Source of the DNA: Flavobacteriales bacterium
Lineage (GTDB): Bacteria > Bacteroidota > Bacteroidia > Flavobacteriales_F > PHOS-HE28
Length of the DNA: 64,000 nucleotides
Direction of reading: 5' to 3'
Assembly: GCA_016788295.1 (NCBI GenBank)
Contig: JAEUSY010000016.1
Location: 1 to 64,000, forward strand
Position numbers and translations under genes: made by a program. Below the pieces are notes generated by a model that had not been told where the DNA came from, did not search any database, and saw only the letters and a list, made by a program, of their open reading frames with translations. Shown here piece by piece: positions 52,795 to 60,917 of this stretch. The number at the start of each line of letters is the position of its first letter. Position 1 is the stretch's first letter.

Positions 52795-54762
52795 ATGAAG
52801 ACGAATTTCGCCCTTGCCTGCTTTTTTGCCTTAGCGCTAACCACGACCAGTGCCGCACAGGACAAACTGGTTCGCGACTATGATTGGGCCGTTACTCCTA
52901 CGCTACACAGTGACGTGCATGTAAAGGATGCGCCCACCACCATCATCCGATCGGTCAGCATGATCGATTGGGAGGAGGAAGGCAATGCATTGAACGAATA
53001 CTACTTGATGCACCAGATACGGCATATCGGTGCCGAAAGCGCTGTTGAGGACAATAACAAGATCTACATCCCCCTTAGCGATGTCATCGGCGTGGTCTCC
53101 AAGAAGGCCCGGGTGATCGACCCCACAGGCAAGGTGGTGACCCTTGTGGAAGATGATTTCAAGGTGGCCGAGGATGAGGAGGACCACCAGCGCTATCTCT
53201 ATTTCGCCTTCAGCGGAGTGCAGGTGGGTAGCGAGATCGAATACCTGATCGTGCTGAAAAAGGAACCGACCATCCGTGGCGACCGCGAGATGTTACAGTA
53301 CTCCAGCCCTACGGTCATGCGCGAACTACACCTGATCACACCCAAACACCTGGTACTCGGCACCAAAGGGTACAACGGTGCGCCCGAGGCCGTATTCGAT
53401 TCGAGCCGGACCGATGTGCGCCACCTCTCTGTCACCGCCAAGGACATGAAAGGTCTTAAAAAGGAACACAGCGCTTATTATGCCACCAACGCCATGCAGA
53501 CGGCCTACAAGTTGGATGCGAACATCGCCCGGCAAACACGCGACTTCAGTTCATACGTGAACGCCACCAAGATGTACCACAGTGTGCTCTATCCGGCGGT
53601 GGACCCCAAGCTGCAGAAGGAATTGCGCAAATTGATCAAGGCAGCCGGTGTGGAGAAGGGCACCAATGACGAGGAAAAGGTGCGCTATATGGAGGACTAC
53701 CTGAAGACCAACTACAACTTGGTGACCTCGGGTGCCGGTGAACTGCGTGAACCCGCGTACATCATGAAGAAGAAAGTGATGAACAACGTGGGCGCCATGA
53801 TCATGACCGCCAGCCTGCTTACTGAAATGGGGATCGATCACCAAGTGGTGGTCACCAGCGATCGCCAGAGCTACAAGTTCGACAAGGACTTTGAATCATA
53901 CCTGAGCCTGCAACGCGAGTTCATCTACTTCCCATCATTCAAGAAGTACATGGCCCCCACCGAATCGCAGTTGCGCGTGGGCTACATCCCGGCGGAGTAC
54001 ATGGACAACCAGGGCCTCTTCATTCGCACGGTGGATGTGGGTGGAACCCGCACAGGCATTGGCAAGGTGAACTACATAGAACCCCTGACGGACGACAAGT
54101 GCATACACGACATCAAGGCCCGTGTCGACCTGGCCAGTGAACCTGGCAGTGCGGTGATCGAACTGGAGAACAGCCTCAGCGGCTACTACGCTCAGTTCCT
54201 GCAGCCATATTGGAGCCTGCTGGATGATGAGAACAAGGAGAAGCTCATGGACAGCATGGTGGGCTATGTCACTGACGACAGTGAATCGCATAAAGTGGAC
54301 GTGGAGGACTACGGCAGCATGAACTTCGGTGTAAAACCCGTGGTGATCAAGGTGAATGCCACCTCCACGCGCTTCCTGGAGAACGCAGGCGACAAGACCC
54401 TGTTCAAGATCGGGGAACTGATCGGCCCCCAGATGGAACTGTACGCCGACAAGGAACGCACCATGCCTGTTGACGACGATCATGCGCGCCGCTACATGCG
54501 AGTGATCACTGTTGTGCTGCCTGCGGGCACCAAGGTGGAGAACCTGGCATCACTGAAAATGGACCGCGATCTGGTACGTGATGGCAAGGAACTACTGCGT
54601 TTCCATTCGGACTACACGCTCGAGGGCAACACGCTTACGGTAACCGTGGAAGAGTTCTACAAGGTCTGCCAGATGCCGTTGAGCGAGTTCGAAGCCTACC
54701 GTTCCGTGGTGAACGCGGCTGCCGACTTCAACAAGGTGACCTTGGTGCTCGCGAAGAACTGA
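52795..54762 (+). CDS. DUF3857 exported protein with degenerate transglutaminase core
   Basis: The 655 residues have a signal peptide (MKTNFALACFFALALTTTSA), a DUF3857 domain and a core that aligns with the previous protein. Where the neighbour has YGDCKGMACLL this one has MNNVGAMIMTASLL, and FLDATG is replaced by YMAPTE. The catalytic Cys and Asp are therefore gone and the His is not evident. It probably acts as a non-catalytic partner or binding protein for its neighbour. Separated by 2 bases from the active paralogue. Confidence 0.82.
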   Translation: MKTNFALACFFALALTTTSAAQDKLVRDYDWAVTPTLHSDVHVKDAPTTIIRSVSMIDWEEEGNALNEYYLMHQIRHIGAESAVEDNNKIYIPLSDVIGVVSKKARVIDPTGKVVTLVEDDFKVAEDEEDHQRYLYFAFSGVQVGSEIEYLIVLKKEPTIRGDREMLQYSSPTVMRELHLITPKHLVLGTKGYNGAPEAVFDSSRTDVRHLSVTAKDMKGLKKEHSAYYATNAMQTAYKLDANIARQTRDFSSYVNATKMYHSVLYPAVDPKLQKELRKLIKAAGVEKGTNDEEKVRYMEDYLKTNYNLVTSGAGELREPAYIMKKKVMNNVGAMIMTASLLTEMGIDHQVVVTSDRQSYKFDKDFESYLSLQREFIYFPSFKKYMAPTESQLRVGYIPAEYMDNQGLFIRTVDVGGTRTGIGKVNYIEPLTDDKCIHDIKARVDLASEPGSAVIELENSLSGYYAQFLQPYWSLLDDENKEKLMDSMVGYVTDDSESHKVDVEDYGSMNFGVKPVVIKVNATSTRFLENAGDKTLFKIGELIGPQMELYADKERTMPVDDDHARRYMRVITVVLPAGTKVENLASLKMDRDLVRDGKELLRFHSDYTLEGNTLTVTVEEFYKVCQMPLSEFEAYRSVVNAAADFNKVTLVLAKN

Positions 54763-54777
54763 CCGGCCGCCCCATCC

Positions 54778-55812
54778 ATGATCGTTCCGCTGACCAGCGA
54801 GGCATTCCTGAATGCCAATGGTCCGATCATCGATGTCCGATCGCCGGGTGAATTCGCGCACGGCCATATCCCGGGCGCGTTCAACTTGCCACTGTTCGAC
54901 AATGCTGAACGCGCCATTATCGGCACCCTTTACAAGCAACAGGGCCGTGATGCGGCCATGCTCGAAGGCCTTCGGATCGTGGGTCCCAAACTGGCCGCTA
55001 TCGTGGAGCAATGCAGGGCGTGGGCACCGGAAGGGCGCGTAAGGCTGCACTGCTGGCGCGGTGGTGAGCGCAGTGGCAGTGTGGCCTGGCTACTGGATAA
55101 GACAGGGTTCACGCAAGTGCACGTGCTACGCGGTGGTTACAAGGATTTCAGGAACCACGTACGCATGAGTTTCGAGGCCGCTCGGGCGCTCTTTGTCCTG
55201 GGCGGATACACAGGTACTGGCAAGACCGAGACCTTGAGCCACCTGCGTGCGCTGGGCGCGCAGACCATCGACCTTGAAGGCATGGCACATCACAAGGGAT
55301 CATCGTACGGCGCCATTGGTGAGCAGCCACAACCCAGCACCGAGCACTTCGAGAACATGCTCTGGCAGGCGCTGGCCACCATGGACCCCGGTACGCCGAT
55401 CTGGCTGGAGGATGAGAGCCCGATGATCGGCCGAGTGCGCATACCCGATGCCTTGTTCGCACAGATGCGACAGGCGGTGCTCTATTTCGCCGATATGCCG
55501 TTGGAAGAGCGTGCTGCCCGCCTGGTGGTGGACTACGGGCGATATCCGAAGAACGAGCTCGAGGCCGCCACCAAGCGGATCGAAAAGCGATTGGGCCCAC
55601 AGCATTGCAAAGCGGCCTTGGAAGCCCTGGCCAATGACGACCTGCTGACCGTGGCCACCATTACACTGCGCTACTACGACAAGGCCTATTTGCGCGGTGC
55701 CGCTGAACGCCCCAAGGAAAAAGTGGTCCACATCCCCGCGACAGCGAGCGATCTTCGCGGACTGGCCACACGCCTTTTGCAACATGCCGCTGCCTCCTCC
55801 CCCCTCCTCTGA
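54778..55812 (+). CDS. selU: tRNA 2-selenouridine synthase
   Basis: Uses selenophosphate to convert 2-thiouridine to 2-selenouridine at the wobble position of some tRNAs (also called MnmH). The 344 residues start with a rhodanese domain containing VDVRSPGEFAHGHIPGA-like sequence (seen here as IDVRSPGEFAHGHIPGA) and catalytic Cys92 in HCWRGGERSGS. A P-loop domain follows with GGYTGTGKTE (Walker A at 142-150). The next gene, selD, makes the selenophosphate donor and overlaps this gene by 29 bases. It is 15 bases after the DUF3857 gene, so part of the same transcript is possible. Confidence 0.93.
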   Translation: MIVPLTSEAFLNANGPIIDVRSPGEFAHGHIPGAFNLPLFDNAERAIIGTLYKQQGRDAAMLEGLRIVGPKLAAIVEQCRAWAPEGRVRLHCWRGGERSGSVAWLLDKTGFTQVHVLRGGYKDFRNHVRMSFEAARALFVLGGYTGTGKTETLSHLRALGAQTIDLEGMAHHKGSSYGAIGEQPQPSTEHFENMLWQALATMDPGTPIWLEDESPMIGRVRIPDALFAQMRQAVLYFADMPLEERAARLVVDYGRYPKNELEAATKRIEKRLGPQHCKAALEALANDDLLTVATITLRYYDKAYLRGAAERPKEKVVHIPATASDLRGLATRLLQHAAASSPLL

Positions 55813-56845
55813 GCCCGTTCGACTAACGCAATACAGTCATGGTGCGGGCTGCGGTTGCAAGATCGCGCCGGCCGTGCTGGAGACCATTCTCCAGAGCGAT
55901 CTGGGCACATTCCCCGATCCGCGCTTGTTGGTGGGCTATGGCACACGCGATGATGCGGCCGTGTATGACATTGGCAATGGTCGCGCGCTGATCAGTACCA
56001 CCGACTTCTTCAGCCCCATTGTGGATGATGCCTTCGACTTCGGACGCATCGCCGCCACCAATGCTTTGAGCGATGTGTACGCCATGGGCGGTACCCCCCT
56101 GCTGGCGGTCGCCATTCTGGGCTGGCCTGTGGAGAAGCTCCCTGCGGAACTGGCCGCCCGCGTGATCGAAGGAGGCCGCGCGGCCTGCCATGCAGCGGGG
56201 ATCGCTCTGGCGGGTGGGCACAGCATAGATGCACCTGAGCCGTTCTTCGGACTGGCCGTAACTGGCGAAGTGAAGGTGGAACACCTCAAGCGCAACGACG
56301 GCGCCAAAGAGGGCGACGTGCTGGTGCTCACCAAACCCATTGGGGTGGGCATTCTGGCAACCGCACAGAAGCGGGGCGTGTTAATGCCCGAGCACGCCAC
56401 GATCGGCCGCGATCTGATGTGCCGATCGAACCGGATAGGCAGCCTGCTCGGCACGCAACGCGGCGTTCACGCGTTGACCGATGTAACTGGTTTCGGGCTG
56501 GGCGGTCATTTGCTCGAGCTCTGTCAGGGCGCGGGGTTGAATGCCATAGTGAACATGGACCAGTTGCCTGTGATCCCCGAGGCACGCACCTATCTGCAGA
56601 AGGGTTGCTATCCGGACGGGTCCTTCCGAAATTGGAAGAGCCTGAACACGCGGATCTCCGGTGCTTCGGACATGGAGCGCATGATGCTCCTGAGCGACCC
56701 ACAGACCAGTGGAGGCTTGCTCGTGGCCGTTGCTCCTGGCGAACTGAAGAACGTGCTCGAACTTATCCAGAAGGAAAACCTCGAGGCAGCAGTGATCGGC
56801 ACCATGACCGGGCCAGCGGAAGCGCCGACCATTACAGTTGTTTGA
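55784..56845 (+). CDS. selD: Selenide, water dikinase (selenophosphate synthetase)
   Basis: Makes selenophosphate from selenide and ATP. The 353 residues have the active-site GAGCGCKIAP with Cys23 (the position that is selenocysteine in some organisms) and Lys26, the ATP/Mg sites in DDAAVYDIGNGRALISTTDF, and LAGGHSIDAPEPFFGLAVTG. Late DVTGFGLGGH and LLSDPQTSGGLLVAV follow. The start at 55784 leaves a Pro-rich 12-residue lead before the conserved region. The 29-base overlap with selU and the shared pathway make this a dedicated selenouridine unit. No selA or selB is in the window. Confidence 0.94.
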   Translation: MPLPPPPSSEPVRLTQYSHGAGCGCKIAPAVLETILQSDLGTFPDPRLLVGYGTRDDAAVYDIGNGRALISTTDFFSPIVDDAFDFGRIAATNALSDVYAMGGTPLLAVAILGWPVEKLPAELAARVIEGGRAACHAAGIALAGGHSIDAPEPFFGLAVTGEVKVEHLKRNDGAKEGDVLVLTKPIGVGILATAQKRGVLMPEHATIGRDLMCRSNRIGSLLGTQRGVHALTDVTGFGLGGHLLELCQGAGLNAIVNMDQLPVIPEARTYLQKGCYPDGSFRNWKSLNTRISGASDMERMMLLSDPQTSGGLLVAVAPGELKNVLELIQKENLEAAVIGTMTGPAEAPTITVV

Positions 56846-56994
56846 TCGTCGAATTTCCAGTTTTTACGAACCAACGGATATCGACATCCGGCGTGTTGAT
56901 CAAGCCTTCTGATAGCGGCTACCATACTTCATTCGTATCCTAGATTTGCGCTTGAAATCCACCTTGCTCCGGTGCATGAAAAACAGCGATCATC

Positions 56995-57570
56995 ATGGCA
57001 AAAAGACGATTGAACGATAAGGACCTCAACGAATTGCTCGCGCAGTACCGCAGTGAACGACGTAGGCTCATCTTCCAACTGGATCGCGTACGGGAAGCGA
57101 TCGCAGATCTGAAAGGCCAACGCAGTGAGCCGGAAACAGACGATGAAGAGGCCCCGGTAAAAAGAGGGCCCGGCCGGCCGCGGAAGAACCCTGAAGAAAA
57201 GGCAACGCGCCGCAAGAAACCCGGTCGTCGCAAGAAGCGCACCATCAAGGACGGAGGTTATCGCCTGAGCGATTGGGACCAGATGGTGGTGAACGCCATC
57301 ACCAAGGCCAACCGGCTGCTGCCCAGAGAAGACCTGAAGTTGCAGGCCATGGCATGGGCACGCAAGAACGAGCCTCTGATGAAAGAACCCGAGATCGAGA
57401 TCAAGCTTACCCGCGTGCTCCAGAAGCTGAGCGGCAAGCGCGGCATTCTTGGCGCACATCGTTCGGGCCTGCGCCGCGGCTACCACTATGGCCTGAAGGA
57501 TTGGTTCTTTGCCTCCAGCGGCGCTCTGCGTAAGCAGCACTACGACAAGTTGGTCCTTTCCAAGGATTAG
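56995..57570 (+). CDS. AT-hook DNA-binding protein of unknown role
   Basis: The 191-residue basic protein has an N-terminal coiled coil (LLAQYRSERRRLIFQLDRVR) and an AT-hook KRGPGRPRKNP (about 57-67). A second basic cluster KKPGRRKKR follows (about 74-82). The C-terminal ~110 residues form a compact helical domain (YRLSDWDQMVVNAITKAN, LKLQAMAWARKNEPLM, GLRRGYHYGLKDWFF). AT-hooks bind the minor groove of AT-rich DNA, notable in a GC-rich genome. Related small proteins occur in Bacteroidota without assigned function (memory). Candidate nucleoid or chromatin-organising protein. Confidence 0.7.
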   Translation: MAKRRLNDKDLNELLAQYRSERRRLIFQLDRVREAIADLKGQRSEPETDDEEAPVKRGPGRPRKNPEEKATRRKKPGRRKKRTIKDGGYRLSDWDQMVVNAITKANRLLPREDLKLQAMAWARKNEPLMKEPEIEIKLTRVLQKLSGKRGILGAHRSGLRRGYHYGLKDWFFASSGALRKQHYDKLVLSKD

Positions 57571-57594
57571 GCCGACACAGATCCAGAACGATGA

Positions 57595-57622
57595 AAAGGG
57601 AGCGCTGCGGCGCTCCCTTTTT
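57595..57622 (+). terminator. Rho-independent terminator
   Basis: AAAGGGAGCGC / GCGCTCCCTTT with a 4-base TGCG loop and trailing T run, 25 bases after the AT-hook gene stop. Confidence 0.85.
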
Positions 57623-57660
57623 GCTGCCATCGGTCATAGCTTGTTCGCTCGCGATGCGTG

Positions 57661-57668
57661 TAACTTGC
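57661..57668 (+). promoter_or_regulatory. -7-like box of the universal stress protein gene
   Basis: TAACTTGC, 17 bases before the ATG at 57686, in the 63-base gap after a strong terminator. Confidence 0.45.
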
Positions 57669-57685
57669 CGACAACTCATTCGCCC

Positions 57686-58129
57686 ATGAACAACATCCTG
57701 GTCCCGATGGACTTCTCCGCTCCTGCAAAGGATGCGCTCACTTTGGCCATCTACTTCAGTACTACGCTGAAGGCCAAGATCTGGTTGGTGCATGTGGCCG
57801 CGCCCGATCCGGATTTCGTTGGCTTCAAGACCGGTCCGACATACATCCGCGAGCATCGTGCGGACATCCTGAAGCAGGAGCACGCCGACCTTCAAGCCAT
57901 GGCAAGGGATGCGGTCGAAAAAGGGGGCGACGCCGAAGCGTTGATGGTACAGGGCCCCACCACCGAGACCCTATTGGAAGAAGTGGAGCGGCTACAGATC
58001 GATATGATCGTGATGGGGTCGCATGGCCGAAGTGGCCTTTACAAGGCCTTCGTTGGCAGCGTTAGCGAACAGGTTTTGGAAAAGAGCCCTGTACCGGTGC
58101 TCATCGTCCCATCAAAGGAACGTCCGTAA
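57686..58129 (+). CDS. Universal stress protein family (UspA-like)
   Basis: A single-domain 147-residue cytoplasmic protein: NNILVPMDFSAPAKDALTLA at the N-terminus, WLVHVAAPDP and the ATP-binding loop MGSHGRSGLYKAFVGSVSEQ (G-2x-G-9x-G-S type), then PVPVLIVPS. ATP-binding members act in stress survival; the exact role is unknown. 3 bases before the sorbosone-dehydrogenase-like gene, so the two are probably co-transcribed. Confidence 0.9.
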   Translation: MNNILVPMDFSAPAKDALTLAIYFSTTLKAKIWLVHVAAPDPDFVGFKTGPTYIREHRADILKQEHADLQAMARDAVEKGGDAEALMVQGPTTETLLEEVERLQIDMIVMGSHGRSGLYKAFVGSVSEQVLEKSPVPVLIVPSKERP

Positions 58130-58132
58130 CGC

Positions 58133-59257
58133 ATGGCCCATCGTTCCTCACCATGGCTGGCACTGGTCCTGCTGGCATGTAGTGGTGCCGTATGTGTGCC
58201 CACCATCCGCGGAGGTGATCCCGCACTGAAGGACATAAAGCTCCCGGAAGGGTTCGTGATCGAGGTGTACGCGGAAGGCGTGACCAACGCGCGGGCCATG
58301 TGCTGGGGCGATAAGGGCACCTTGTTCGTGGGCAGCCGAAGTGAAGGTGTGGTGCATGCCTTGCGTGATAAGGATGGTGATGGCCGTGCCGAAGAGCATC
58401 ACATCATTGCCAGGGGCCTGAACATGCCCGTGGGCGTGGCGTTCCGCAACGGCGACCTGTACATCAGTGCGGTGAACAGCATCCTGAAGCTCCCGGCCAT
58501 CGAGGACCACCTCTCAGAACCTCCAGCACCGGTTACGGTCACCGAACAATATCCGAGCGAGACCCACCACGGTTGGAAGTTCATCGCCTTTGGCCCGGAT
58601 GGTAAGCTGTATGTGCCTGTTGGTGCACCATGCAACATCTGCCTGAGCAAGGACAGCATCTACGCTTCCATCACACGGATCAACCCTGATGGCACAGGCC
58701 GCGAGGTGCTTGCCCATGGCGTGCGTAATACCGTCGGTTTCGACTGGCACCCCACCACCGGCGAATTGTGGTTCACGGACAATGGTCGCGATTGGCTGGG
58801 TGATGACAGCCCGGATTGTGAGCTCAACCGCTTGGCCACGAACGGTGCGCACTTCGGCTATCCCTTCTGCCATGCAGGTACGGTGAGCGACCCAGAGTTC
58901 GGCAAGCAACGATCGTGTTCAGAGTTCGTGCCACCCGCCGCTTTGCTCGGACCGCACACCGCCCCCTTGGGCATGCGCTTCTACACCGGTCAGCAGTTCC
59001 CGGCCAAATACAGTAACGCCATCTTCATTGCGCAACACGGCAGTTGGAACCGCAGCACGCCTGTGGGCTACAAATTGATGGTGGCCTTCCCGAACGCGGA
59101 TGGCACGACCACAACCGAGGAGTTCGCAACGGGCTGGCTGAACGGATCGAAGGCCTGGGGAAGACCCGTGGATGTGCTGGTGGCACCGGATGGCAGCCTG
59201 CTGGTGAGCGACGATGCAGCGGACATGATCTACCGCATCCGCTTCTTGGGTAAATGA
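58133..59257 (+). CDS. L-sorbosone dehydrogenase-like PQQ-type lipoprotein
   Basis: The 374 residues have a lipoprotein-like signal (WLALVLLACSGAV, Cys at about 16). The beta-propeller has LPEGFVIEVYAEGVTNARAM, LFVGSRSEGVVHAL, IAFGPDGKLYVPVGAPCNIC, GVRNTVGFDWHPTTGELWFT and AQHGSWNRSTPVGYKL. This is the sorbosone dehydrogenase/GSDH-related propeller that uses PQQ in characterised members. Whether PQQ is made or acquired cannot be seen here. A second, distinct GSDH-type protein is encoded at 29.7-31.3 kb. Confidence 0.88.
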   Translation: MAHRSSPWLALVLLACSGAVCVPTIRGGDPALKDIKLPEGFVIEVYAEGVTNARAMCWGDKGTLFVGSRSEGVVHALRDKDGDGRAEEHHIIARGLNMPVGVAFRNGDLYISAVNSILKLPAIEDHLSEPPAPVTVTEQYPSETHHGWKFIAFGPDGKLYVPVGAPCNICLSKDSIYASITRINPDGTGREVLAHGVRNTVGFDWHPTTGELWFTDNGRDWLGDDSPDCELNRLATNGAHFGYPFCHAGTVSDPEFGKQRSCSEFVPPAALLGPHTAPLGMRFYTGQQFPAKYSNAIFIAQHGSWNRSTPVGYKLMVAFPNADGTTTTEEFATGWLNGSKAWGRPVDVLVAPDGSLLVSDDAADMIYRIRFLGK

Positions 59258-59311
59258 GCGTTCAGTCGGTCCCCGAATTCTTCTCGATGAACTCTAGTGC
59301 CCAGTGTCAAT

Positions 59312-59686
59312 TCAATGGGCGTCCACGGTATCGCAGCAAAGGGCCTCCTCGCTTCGACGCCTGCGCAGGTTGAGCACATGCCCGATAATGAGCCCGAGCG
59401 AGGCCGACATGCCCAGGTATCCGGCCCACTCGATCTCGTGCTCCAGGAACATGCTCAGCGCGAACACGGCCCAGACGGACCACAGAATGACCTCAAAGGT
59501 GCCAAGCGAACGGCCGGCCAACGCCGAGCGCAACGCCCATGCAGCCCAAGCCACGAACACCAGTTCCAACAAGGGGTGTGAGGCGAACGATGCACCCAAT
59601 GAAATGAACAAGGGCATGGCCAGGCAATGCACCAGGCACAGTCCTGAGTTCAGAATGCCCAAGTGGTCCTGGGTCAAAAAGCGCAT
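59312..59686 (-). CDS. MerC-domain membrane protein
   Basis: The 124 residues contain four membrane helices (about 8-30, 35-55, 63-80, 86-105) with Cys in the first (ILNSGLCLVHCLAMPLFISL) and a Cys-Cys near the end (EEALCCDTVDAH). This matches MerC-type transporters. In Bacteroidota, MerC proteins often sit with Fur/Zur regulators and are thought to relate to zinc or other metals rather than mercury. The lipoprotein and the Fur-type gene lie upstream. The start at 59686 was chosen because earlier Met residues lack the helix spacing. Confidence 0.8.
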   Translation of the reverse strand: MRFLTQDHLGILNSGLCLVHCLAMPLFISLGASFASHPLLELVFVAWAAWALRSALAGRSLGTFEVILWSVWAVFALSMFLEHEIEWAGYLGMSASLGLIIGHVLNLRRRRSEEALCCDTVDAH

Positions 59687-59763
59687 TTGAACAGGCTGGG
59701 TTGATCGGGCAAGGAAAAGTCCATCATGGACCGTTCCAAGTGCGGAGGATGCTCGCGCATGGA

Positions 59764-60342
59764 TCAATCAACGATCACCGGGAAAGTGACCTCGATGTCG
59801 GTCTCCCCACCAGCGTTCGTGATATCGCCGTTGATCACACCAGCAGCGGTCTTGTTGGGCTCATGGCGCAGTGTAACGGTGATCGTGCCTTCACCGGGAG
59901 CAGCCGTTGTCGCAAGATTGGCGAGACCAATGGGCTGTCCGTTGGCATCGGCATCAGCGTAGGTCACCAACAAGGTGGTTGCCACTGGCTGGAAGAAGAA
60001 CTGATGAGCGGTCCCTTCTTCCTCGATCTCGTTCGTTATCTCCTCCGGCGTTGAACCACTTTCGTTCAAGACCCGCAAGGACAGGTTGTAAGCACGGTTC
60101 GCAGGCAGTGTATCTCCGGTTATCACTGGAGCATTACCGCCATCGCCATCCAAGTCGGTAAAGCGCAGCTCGAAGATCTCGGTAGGCGTCTCTTGGTCCG
60201 TGAACGTGAGTATGAGCGTGGTGATGAGCTCCTCTTCGTTTGGCGGGGTCGGTGTTGGACTGGAGGTCTCGTCCTTCTTGCAGGCCATCAACAGGGATCC
60301 GAAGACAGCGATCATCAATAGGTTCTTGCGGGCGCTAAGCAT
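59764..60342 (-). CDS. Lipoprotein of the Zur-associated type
   Basis: The 192 residues have a lipoprotein signal (NLLMIAVFGSLLMACKKDE, Cys about 21). An acidic Thr/Pro-rich linker with TPPNEEELITTLILTF follows, then a beta domain with FELRFTDLDGDGGNAPVITG and EITNEIEEEGTAHQFFFQP. From memory, similar lipoproteins beginning NEEE(V/L)ITT sit next to Zur/Fur regulators and TonB-dependent receptors in Flavobacteriia. Here the divergent Fur-type gene and the MerC protein support a metal-uptake link. No receptor is present in this window. Confidence 0.75.
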   Translation of the reverse strand: MLSARKNLLMIAVFGSLLMACKKDETSSPTPTPPNEEELITTLILTFTDQETPTEIFELRFTDLDGDGGNAPVITGDTLPANRAYNLSLRVLNESGSTPEEITNEIEEEGTAHQFFFQPVATTLLVTYADADANGQPIGLANLATTAAPGEGTITVTLRHEPNKTAAGVINGDITNAGGETDIEVTFPVIVD

Positions 60343-60374
60343 GGTCGTGGATGGTGTTTCTCTGGTTGTGCAAA

Positions 60375-60389
60375 TGCAACGACGTTGCA
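60375..60389. promoter_or_regulatory. Palindromic operator 1 (Fur/Zur-like)
   Basis: TGCAAC-GAC-GTTGCA, a perfect 15-bp palindrome, 33 bases upstream of the lipoprotein start and inside the divergent 102-base intergenic region. It shares the TGCAA/TTGCA half-site with the second palindrome. Confidence 0.6.
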
Positions 60390-60408
60390 AATATGGGACA
60401 CTTTTCTC

Positions 60409-60431
60409 TTCATGCAACACAATTGCATGAA
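60409..60431. promoter_or_regulatory. Palindromic operator 2 (Fur/Zur-like)
   Basis: TTCATGCAA-CACAA-TTGCATGAA, a perfect 9-5-9 palindrome that abuts the -7 box of the Fur-type gene. This position suits autorepression. Confidence 0.65.
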
Positions 60432-60432
60432 T

Positions 60433-60440
60433 TAAGTTTG
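60433..60440 (+). promoter_or_regulatory. -7 box of the Fur-family gene
   Basis: TAAGTTTG, a perfect TAnnTTTG match, 4 bases before the ATG at 60445, immediately after operator 2. Confidence 0.6.
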
Positions 60441-60444
60441 CTGC

Positions 60445-60855
60445 ATGTCACTGGACGAACAATTGCGCTCTCACGGTCTTCGCGTGACCGGCATCCGTAG
60501 GGACGTGCTGGATCTACTGCAACGCAGCGATCGGGCATTGTCCCACGCCGATGTGGAAAGGGCCTTACCTGAACGTGCCGACCGGGTGACCTTGTTCCGT
60601 GTGCTCCAGTCGTTCGAAGATGCCGGCCTTGCCCATCGTGTGTTGGATGTGCAAGGCACTTCGCGCTATGCCTCCTGTTCAACTGAATGCGATGCACATG
60701 CGCACCATGATGTACATGCACATTTCCGATGCACGGCCTGCAGCGGAGTGTTCTGCCTTGAACGTGTGGCCTTGCCCGAAGTGAACGTTCCGAAGGGCTT
60801 CACTGTGACCGCAAGCCGTTTAGAGTTGGAAGGGCGCTGCAGTAGTTGCGCCTGA
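60445..60855 (+). CDS. Fur-family metal-responsive regulator, probably Zur-like
   Basis: The 136-residue repressor has an N-terminal winged helix (residues 1-75, RVTGIRRDVLDLLQ, VTLFRVLQSFEDAGLAHRVL). The C-terminal dimer/metal domain has ECDAHAHHDVHAHFRCTAC: two Cys pairs (Cys96/Cys99 and Cys132/Cys135) for the structural zinc and a His cluster (His85, 87, 88, 91, 93) for sensing. The neighbouring MerC protein and the lipoprotein suggest zinc. The two palindromes upstream are likely its sites. Confidence 0.88.
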   Translation: MSLDEQLRSHGLRVTGIRRDVLDLLQRSDRALSHADVERALPERADRVTLFRVLQSFEDAGLAHRVLDVQGTSRYASCSTECDAHAHHDVHAHFRCTACSGVFCLERVALPEVNVPKGFTVTASRLELEGRCSSCA

Positions 60856-60917
60856 ACATGATGGCGAGCCCTCATGGGGCCATCAACAAAAAGAGCCGAC
60901 GAACATGGGTCTTTGGA

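Noticed and set aside
55784-56845. Selenocysteine in SelD
   Set aside because: The active-site codon is TGC (Cys); no in-frame TGA is read through.
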